From Candidatus Rokubacteria bacterium 13_1_40CM_69_27 (lineage in GTDB: Bacteria > Methylomirabilota > Methylomirabilia > Rokubacteriales > CSP1-6), in contig MNEF01000101.1 of the NCBI GenBank assembly GCA_001917535.1, positions 39,369 to 103,368 on the forward strand: a stretch of DNA of 64,000 nucleotides. The letters run 5' to 3'. The notes below the pieces were generated by a model, which saw only the letters and a list, made by a program, of their open reading frames with translations, did not search any database and was not told the DNA's origin. Positions 57,782 to 64,000 of this stretch are shown piece after piece. How positions within the stretch are numbered: the stretch's first letter is position 1; each line of letters starts with the position of its first letter. Made by a program: the position numbers and the translations under genes.

Positions 57782-60700
57782 TTACTTCTTCTTGCCCGGC
57801 GTGTTCCCGGATTCGGGATCGGCTGGGCCACCGATCTGATCGTGGAACCCGGGGTCCTGTTGCAGGAAGAGACCGAGCTCACCGAACGGCTCACCGTTAC
57901 GGTCCGCCGTGCCCAGGCCAGGCCCCACCCGGGTCTGATCGGCGCCGTCGCTCTTGGAGATGGCATACAGGAACTCGGGGAACGCCGGTGCAATCTCGCG
58001 GTTCACGGTGTTCGTTCCGAACGGCGCGAACGGCGTAACGTAGGCGTTGAACTCGCCGATCCAGTCGATCAGACGGTCATTACCACTGTTGGCGATCAGC
58101 GTATCCCGGCCGCCGCCGCCATACGCGGTGTCGGCGTCGGCGAACGGCGCGGCGTCCGTCGTGCTGGTCTCGAGGTTGTCGTCGGCGTTGAGGATGTCGT
58201 TGCCTTTGCCGCCGTAGAGATGGTCGGAGTTGGTGCCACCCACCAGCCAGTCGTTGCCGTCGTCGCCGAACAGCACGTCCTGGCCGTCGTCGATCTTGGT
58301 GCCGCCGCCGTCGGCGGCCTCGAAGTTCAGGATGTGGCCCGCGATCTTCGCCAGCGGCGTGGTGTCGTTGAAGAACGTGAAGTCGCCGGTGGTGGTGTTG
58401 AACTGGATGCCCGGCGTGGTGGCCGGATCCCCCCCGCCGTACGGCGGATTGTTGTAGAAACCCGGCAGCGCTTCGGCGCCCGACAAGCCGTCGTCGCCGG
58501 CCCCGCCATGCAGGCTGTCGTTGCCCAGGCCGCCGTACATGGTGTCGCTGCCACCCTTGTCGAACGGCTCCAGGTCGACCGACTTCGTCAGCCGACCCGT
58601 CGGGTTGAGAGTGGTCACGAGCACGTTGCCCGGCGTGGCCAGCGCCTGCTCCGTCGTCGCCGCGATGGCATACAGGGGCTCGGCGGTGCCGTTACGGCTC
58701 GTGAAGATCTTGCCGTCGTCACCGAGCATCCCGTCGTCACCGGTGCCGCCCGACATCCAGTCGTTGCCGACTCCGCCGTAGAGATCGTCGTCCTGACCCT
58801 CGCCGAACAGCGTGTCGTTGCCGGTCATGCCGTGCATCGTGTCATCGCCAGCCTCGCCGTGGAGAAGATCGCCGGCGCCGAGGTCGGTTGGCGCGCCACC
58901 GGGCGTGTAGTCGAGCAGCTTGAACGCGCGCGGGATGATCCTGAGCGTGCCGGAGTAGTTGTCGTAGTTGAACGTCCGGAAGGCGGTGCCGCCACCGTTG
59001 GTGGCGACGATGCGGAAAATGTCACCGTTGTCGCCGAGGATGACGTCGGCATCGCGGGCGTGTCCGCCATCTGTCGTATCGCCCGCGTGGTTGCGCCCGA
59101 CGCCGTTCCCGTTGCCGCCGAAGATCAGGTCGGCGTCGTCCGGCCGCTGGCTCGGCGTCGTCAGCCCGAAGAGATCGGAGCTGCCGCCGATGAGGTCGTC
59201 CTGACCGAGCCCGCCGAACATCGAATCCTTGCCGCCGCCGCCCTCCATGTAATCGTCGCCGTCGGTGGCGGTGTTGGTGGAAGTCTGGAGGGTCGCGGTC
59301 CCGCCGGTCAGATCGATGAACCCGTCGCCGTGCATCGTATCGTCGCCGAGCTCACCGAAGAGCGTGTCGTTGCCGCCGGCGCCCGCCATCAGGTCATTCC
59401 CGAACAGGCCGGCCGATGTGGTCGTCGAGTGGTCGAAGATCACGATGTCCCGGCCCACGGCGCCCGTCGGGTTCAGCTGCGCATCCGGTGTCACCGCAGG
59501 CGGATAGGCCGCATCAAACCCAGCGGAGCCGAACATGTTGTAGAGCGTGGTCCCGGTCAACACCCGATCGAGCGGGCTCATCGAATCGCTGCGGCGGATG
59601 ACACTGCCATTGTCACCGAGCAGCACGTCGTTGCCGGTGCCGCCGTCCATGGTGTCGTTGCCGTCGGCCCCGCCGGCGACGTTGTGACCGCCGATAATGT
59701 CGTCGTCGCTGCCCTCGCCAAAGAGGAGGTCGGCCCCCTGCCCACCGAGGATCGTGTCGTCGCCGGCGTTGCCGTGAACGGTGTCGTTGCCGCCGCCATC
59801 CGCAGCGCCCGTGTCGATGGAGGTGAAGTTGCGATTGGACGGGAGCGTCAGGTCCACTTTGCCGTGGTCGCCGAAGATGAGGTCGCGGTCGTTCCCGCCG
59901 TCGATGGTGTCGCCCGCCGTCCCGCCCAGGATGGTGTCGTTGCCGTCGCCGCCGGAGAGGGTGTCGCTGTGGCCGAGCGTCGGGTTGGTCGTCGTGATCA
60001 GCGTGAGCAGCGATGAGCTGGGGGTGGCGACGTAGTCGAGCTCGCCGTTGTCGCCGAGGAGCACATCGTTGCCGGTCCCGCCGGTGAGCGTGTCGTGGCC
60101 GAACCCTCCGAGGAGGGTGTCGTTCCCGGCGTTGCCCTGGATCGTGTCGTCCCCGCCCTGGCCGGGGAACGTCGTCTCGATCTTCTCGATCTGGTCGAAG
60201 CCGTTGCGCGTGATGCGGGCGCTGTCGCCGATCACGATGTCGTGGCCGTCGTTGCCGAAGAGGCTGTCGCCGCCGACCCCGGTGGTGTCAGCTCCGCCGG
60301 AGCCGCCGATGATGATGTCGTCGCCGGGCCCGCCGGAGATGGTGTCCTTGCCGCCGAGGCCGAGCGTCGGGTCGCTGGAGAAGATGTCATTGGCATCGGC
60401 GCTGCCGTCATTGCGGACGACCACGCCGTTGTCGCCGAGCAGAATGTCGTTGGCGATGTCGGTGCCACCGTTGATGGTGTCGTTCCCAACACCGCCGAGC
60501 ACGGTGTCGGCGTCGGCGCCGCCGTCGATGGTGTCGTCACCGCCGTTGCTTTCGAAGATCGTCGCGATGCGCAGGACGCTGTCTGAAGCATCGCGCGTGA
60601 TCCGGCCGTGATCGCCAAGGATGATGTCGGCGCCCGTTCCCCCCAGGAGCGAGTCGCCGCCGGCGCCTCCGATCAGCGTGTCGCTGCCCGGGCCACCCGA

Positions 60701-63700
60701 GATCGTGTCGCCGGCGCCGTCGGTCGAGTTGGAGAAGATGTCGTTGGCGTCCGCGCTGCCATCGTTGCGGACGACCACGCCGTTGTCGCCCAGGATGATG
60801 TCGTTGCCGAGGTCCCCGCCGCCCGTCAGGACGTCGCTGCCGAAGCCGCCCAGGATGATGTCGTCGCCGTTGCCGCCGGTGATCGTGTCGTTGCCGCCGA
60901 GCCCCGTGTCGAGCGTCTCGATCCGGGTGACGACGCCACTCGCGAGCGTCACCTTGCCATTGTCGCCCACCAGGATGTCGGCGCCGTCGTCGCCGGCGAT
61001 GCTGTCGGCGCCCTCGCCGCCCAGGACGGTGTCCTGGCCACTGCTGGCCGAGATGGTGTCGTCGCCGCTGGAGTTGGCGACGGCCGAGTGCTCGGCCACG
61101 ATCATGGTCGCCGTCCGCGATCCCTGATCGCCGACGATCAGGTCGTTGCCGCTCCCGCCGAAGCCATCGCCGACGAGGTTGTCGCCGAAGCCACCGCCAA
61201 AGATCGTGTCGTCCCCGACGCCGCCGAAGATGCTGTCGCTGCCGGCGCCGCCGGCGGCGTTGGTGTGCACTTCCCCGGTCGTGATGTCGATGGTGCCGTT
61301 GTCGCCCAGCAGGATGTCGTTGCCGGTATCGCCGAACATCAGGTCGCCGGCGTCGGAGCCCGAGCCCGGGAGCGTGGAGCTGCCCCCGATCATCTTGTCG
61401 TCGCCGCCCCCACCGTACATCGTATCGGAGCCGGCGTTGCCCTCCATGTAGTCGTTGCCGGGCGTGCCGGTCGTGTCGGGGTGGACCGTGCCGTCGGTGC
61501 CGATCGTGGCGTTGTCGCCGACGAGGACGTCGTTGCCGCCCTGACCGTAGAGCGAGTCGTTCCCGTCGCCACCGATCAGCGTGTCGTTGCCCGCGCCGCC
61601 GATCAGCGTCACCGAGCCAAAGACCCCGTTGTCGCCGAGCAGGACGTCGTGCCCCTCGTCGCCGAAGATCACGTCGTTGCCGTCGGGGTCGGCGGCCATG
61701 GCGGTTGAGCGGCCGCCCATGATCTTGTCGTCGCCCTTCCCGCCGTGGAGCGAGTCGTTTCCAGCCCCGCCCTCGATCGTGTCGTTGCCCTCGTCGCCGA
61801 AGATCGTATCGTCGTCGCCGTCGCCGAACAGCGAGTCGTTGCCCTGGCCACCCTGGATCGTGTCGCTGCCCTGGCCACCCCGGATCGTGTCGTCCCCGAG
61901 ATTGCCGAACATCTTATCGTTGCCGTCGCCACCGGTGATGCTGTCGCCGAGATCGCCCACGTCCTTCTTGTCGTTGTCACCGCCGATGATCGTGTCGTCG
62001 CCGGCGCCGCCGGCGAGCGTGTCGGACCCGGCGTTGCCGTAGATCGTGTCGTTCCCCGCGTTCCCCGAGATCACGTCGTTGCCGGCGCCCCCGGTGAGCT
62101 GGTCGTCGCCGTCGCCGCCGGTGATGCTGTCACCGGCCGAGCCCCCCTGGATCTTGTCGTTCCCGGCGCCGCCGGCGAGCGTGGCCGGCACCCGGACGCT
62201 CGCGTCGAGCGTGATGATGTCGTTGTCGGCGCCGCCATCGCCCATGATGTGGTGAACGCCGGTGAAGATCTGGGTGACGCCGAAGCCCGTCACGGCCACC
62301 ACGTCGTCGGTGATCACTCCATCGTTGTTGAGGTCTTCCCCGAGCTCGTCGGCACTGATCTTGCCGTCGCCGTTCTTGTCCATCGTCTGCGTGAGGACGC
62401 CGTTGTTGTCGAAGTCGGCCTCGCCGCGGATCGACACGGTCTCCGCGCCATCGGTGGCCCCGGGCTGCCGCAGGCTGGCCCGCGGCCCGATGTTGAGGAA
62501 CAGGGTGTCGCCGACCAGCGTCGCCGGTTGCGGCGGCGGCAATGGCGGGCACGAGACCGTGAAGTCCAGGAGGGTAACCTTGAGGAGGTTGAAGCTGTCC
62601 TCGAAGAGCGTGACGAAGCCGAACGGCGTGTCGAAGCCGACCTTGACGAAGGCGTCAAGGAACGCCGTCAGCGCGCCCTCGAGGTCGAAGATGCACTTGG
62701 CGCCGCGCAGAAGGTTCGCCAAGAGTTCGTCCAGGTACACCTTGCCGTCGTGGTCGTCGTCGTGCCAGTCCGCGGTGATCTCGGCCCGGATGCCGCCCTC
62801 GACGCCCGCCTCGGCGACGGCGACGTTCAGCTCGGCGGCGGCCTTGAACTCGAGCGACAGCCCGACCTCCGGGACCTCGGGTCCGGTCGAGCCGTCCCTG
62901 AAGTCGCCGAAGAAGAACCCGTTCAGGAAGTTGTGGGTCTGCAGCCCGCGCGTGTCGAGGCCGACGAAGAAGTCGGCGAAGATGCTGAAGGAGCCGGAGA
63001 TCTTCGCGAAGAGCGGGATCGGCGGCAGGATGGGGCCGAAGAGCTGGCTGAAGCTGAAGTCGGCCTGCAGCCGCGGGATGTCCCAGGTGACCAGGTCCGC
63101 CGGCTGGCCCAGCAGCAGCTTGAAGATGTTCTGGGGGTGCGTGAAGAGCGGGAAGTCCAGGCCGAGACCGCCGCTTACGCTCGACTTCAGGCTGCTCAGG
63201 AAGCTCGTGGCCGTGGCCTTCTCAGTGGCATCGCCCGCGATCCTGGTCAGGGCGTCCTCGAAACTGTTGAGACCGTTGGTGATCTCGCTGTCCGACACAT
63301 GGATCTGGTCGGGAGCCGTCGTGCGCAGGTCGTCGCCGAAATTGAAGTCGCCGAAGTCGATCTTGAGGTCGCTTCCGCCGAGAGCGCTCGCCTGAGAGAC
63401 GAAACCGTCGATGGCGTTCAGGATCCCGATGACGGTCGTGATGGTCCCGCCGCCGCTTCCCAGCAGACCGATGAGGTCGATGAACGTGATGGGACCGCCG
63501 CCGACGAGCTGGGAGACCTGGGAGATGACCGGGATCTCCGTGTTCAGGATCTTGAGGATCGGTCTGATCGGATCGAGGAACTTGTTGACGTCCTGGAGGA
63601 TGGGCCCGATGGTGTGGCTGATGAATTCACCGAGGTCGAGCGTGACGTGGTTGATCTCCACGATTGGCGCGGCCTGCGATGGGTCGTCGAGCATCTTGCC

Positions 63701-64000
63701 CGAGTCGAAGCCCCAGTCGACAAAGAGCTGGGCCGTGATCTTCGGCAGCTCGGGGTTGTCGGCGATGGAGGCCTCCAGGTTCAGATCCACCTGGACGTCG
63801 GCCCCGAACCTGGGATGGAATCTGAGGCTGCCGATGTCCGTGATGGGCAGCATGTCGTCCGCATGATCGAGATCGACGTCGATGCTGCCCATGAAGCCGG
63901 TCTTCTGACCGTCCGGCATGCCGCCCGGGCCCGTGTTGTCGGCGTTGGTGGCCTTGATGGTCAGGAAGAAGAGCTGCGCCTGGAACAGCCAGTCGTCGCT
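57782..64000 (-). CDS. Giant RTX (hemolysin-type Ca2+-binding) repeat protein with EF-hand motifs, 5' end beyond window
   Basis: Dozens of GGxGxDxxx nonapeptides; EF-hand-like DHDGKVYLDE and DKNGDGKISADE; frame stays open from 63919 to the edge (SDDWLFQAQLFFLTIKATNADNTGPGG...). Confidence 0.92.
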   Translation of the reverse strand, partial: SDDWLFQAQLFFLTIKATNADNTGPGGMPDGQKTGFMGSIDVDLDHADDMLPITDIGSLRFHPRFGADVQVDLNLEASIADNPELPKITAQLFVDWGFDSGKMLDDPSQAAPIVEINHVTLDLGEFISHTIGPILQDVNKFLDPIRPILKILNTEIPVISQVSQLVGGGPITFIDLIGLLGSGGGTITTVIGILNAIDGFVSQASALGGSDLKIDFGDFNFGDDLRTTAPDQIHVSDSEITNGLNSFEDALTRIAGDATEKATATSFLSSLKSSVSGGLGLDFPLFTHPQNIFKLLLGQPADLVTWDIPRLQADFSFSQLFGPILPPIPLFAKISGSFSIFADFFVGLDTRGLQTHNFLNGFFFGDFRDGSTGPEVPEVGLSLEFKAAAELNVAVAEAGVEGGIRAEITADWHDDDHDGKVYLDELLANLLRGAKCIFDLEGALTAFLDAFVKVGFDTPFGFVTLFEDSFNLLKVTLLDFTVSCPPLPPPQPATLVGDTLFLNIGPRASLRQPGATDGAETVSIRGEADFDNNGVLTQTMDKNGDGKISADELGEDLNNDGVITDDVVAVTGFGVTQIFTGVHHIMGDGGADNDIITLDASVRVPATLAGGAGNDKIQGGSAGDSITGGDGDDQLTGGAGNDVISGNAGNDTIYGNAGSDTLAGGAGDDTIIGGDNDKKDVGDLGDSITGGDGNDKMFGNLGDDTIRGGQGSDTIQGGQGNDSLFGDGDDDTIFGDEGNDTIEGGAGNDSLHGGKGDDKIMGGRSTAMAADPDGNDVIFGDEGHDVLLGDNGVFGSVTLIGGAGNDTLIGGDGNDSLYGQGGNDVLVGDNATIGTDGTVHPDTTGTPGNDYMEGNAGSDTMYGGGGDDKMIGGSSTLPGSGSDAGDLMFGDTGNDILLGDNGTIDITTGEVHTNAAGGAGSDSIFGGVGDDTIFGGGFGDNLVGDGFGGSGNDLIVGDQGSRTATMIVAEHSAVANSSGDDTISASSGQDTVLGGEGADSIAGDDGADILVGDNGKVTLASGVVTRIETLDTGLGGNDTITGGNGDDIILGGFGSDVLTGGGDLGNDIILGDNGVVVRNDGSADANDIFSNSTDGAGDTISGGPGSDTLIGGAGGDSLLGGTGADIILGDHGRITRDASDSVLRIATIFESNGGDDTIDGGADADTVLGGVGNDTINGGTDIANDILLGDNGVVVRNDGSADANDIFSSDPTLGLGGKDTISGGPGDDIIIGGSGGADTTGVGGDSLFGNDGHDIVIGDSARITRNGFDQIEKIETTFPGQGGDDTIQGNAGNDTLLGGFGHDTLTGGTGNDVLLGDNGELDYVATPSSSLLTLITTTNPTLGHSDTLSGGDGNDTILGGTAGDTIDGGNDRDLIFGDHGKVDLTLPSNRNFTSIDTGAADGGGNDTVHGNAGDDTILGGQGADLLFGEGSDDDIIGGHNVAGGADGNDTMDGGTGNDVLLGDNGSVIRRSDSMSPLDRVLTGTTLYNMFGSAGFDAAYPPAVTPDAQLNPTGAVGRDIVIFDHSTTTSAGLFGNDLMAGAGGNDTLFGELGDDTMHGDGFIDLTGGTATLQTSTNTATDGDDYMEGGGGKDSMFGGLGQDDLIGGSSDLFGLTTPSQRPDDADLIFGGNGNGVGRNHAGDTTDGGHARDADVILGDNGDIFRIVATNGGGTAFRTFNYDNYSGTLRIIPRAFKLLDYTPGGAPTDLGAGDLLHGEAGDDTMHGMTGNDTLFGEGQDDDLYGGVGNDWMSGGTGDDGMLGDDGKIFTSRNGTAEPLYAIAATTEQALATPGNVLVTTLNPTGRLTKSVDLEPFDKGGSDTMYGGLGNDSLHGGAGDDGLSGAEALPGFYNNPPYGGGDPATTPGIQFNTTTGDFTFFNDTTPLAKIAGHILNFEAADGGGTKIDDGQDVLFGDDGNDWLVGGTNSDHLYGGKGNDILNADDNLETSTTDAAPFADADTAYGGGGRDTLIANSGNDRLIDWIGEFNAYVTPFAPFGTNTVNREIAPAFPEFLYAISKSDGADQTRVGPGLGTADRNGEPFGELGLFLQQDPGFHDQIGGPADPESGNTPGKKK

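Noticed and set aside
57611-60016. 801-aa plus-strand ORF opposite the RTX gene
   Set aside because: Antisense artefact of a GC-rich repetitive gene; translation is Val/Ala/Gly/Arg-rich with no recognisable motifs, while the minus strand shows clean RTX repeats.
57782-62260. Regularly spaced DNA repeats that could resemble a CRISPR array
   Set aside because: Repeats are short, degenerate and in phase with the protein frame encoding GGxGxD nonapeptides; no fixed direct repeat with unique spacers.

Overview
High-GC bacterial chromosomal window (phylum not determinable here; gene content is reminiscent of uncultured Rokubacteria/Methylomirabilota-like lineages, low confidence). Most genes are on the minus strand from 1 to 36 kb. 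In order: hemC(partial)-hemA-ccsA/hemX; a formate dehydrogenase locus (fdhE, NrfD-like, Fe-S and a Cys-type catalytic subunit, fdhD); truA, asd, leuB, leuA, pssA, psd, ilvC, ilvN, ilvB, dapA-like, ppdK; a GntR/TerC/TctABC/2-oxoacid:ferredoxin oxidoreductase block; pdxS/pdxT/MocR; an ABC exporter; an RACo-like activator with MaoC and UroD-family genes; ychF; and from 50.3 kb to the edge an unusual secretion-like cluster (HlyD adaptor, truncated SecA-like ATPase, PqqD-like/M50/HlyD fusion, GAF-HlyD, DUF3467, giant RTX/EF-hand protein running off the window). Main hunting results: (1) a selenoprotein missed by the ORF track at 36357-36653, an AhpD/CMD-like protein with a CxxU motif and a SECIS hairpin right after the in-frame TGA; (2) a second candidate selenoprotein, a PCP_red-like protein with TGA readthrough at 40857-41312 and its own hairpin; (3) the SecA-like/M50/HlyD/giant-RTX cluster as a candidate dedicated export system, abutting a broken queF; (4) a TGGTC-N-GACCA operator shared by the formate dehydrogenase and oxidoreductase promoters; (5) a 29-codon leuC remnant where leuCD should be; (6) a three-copy intergenic two-hairpin repeat; (7) a palindromic bidirectional, apparently leaderless promoter in a 20-bp gap. 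All calls come from reading the sequence and supplied translations; no database search was run.
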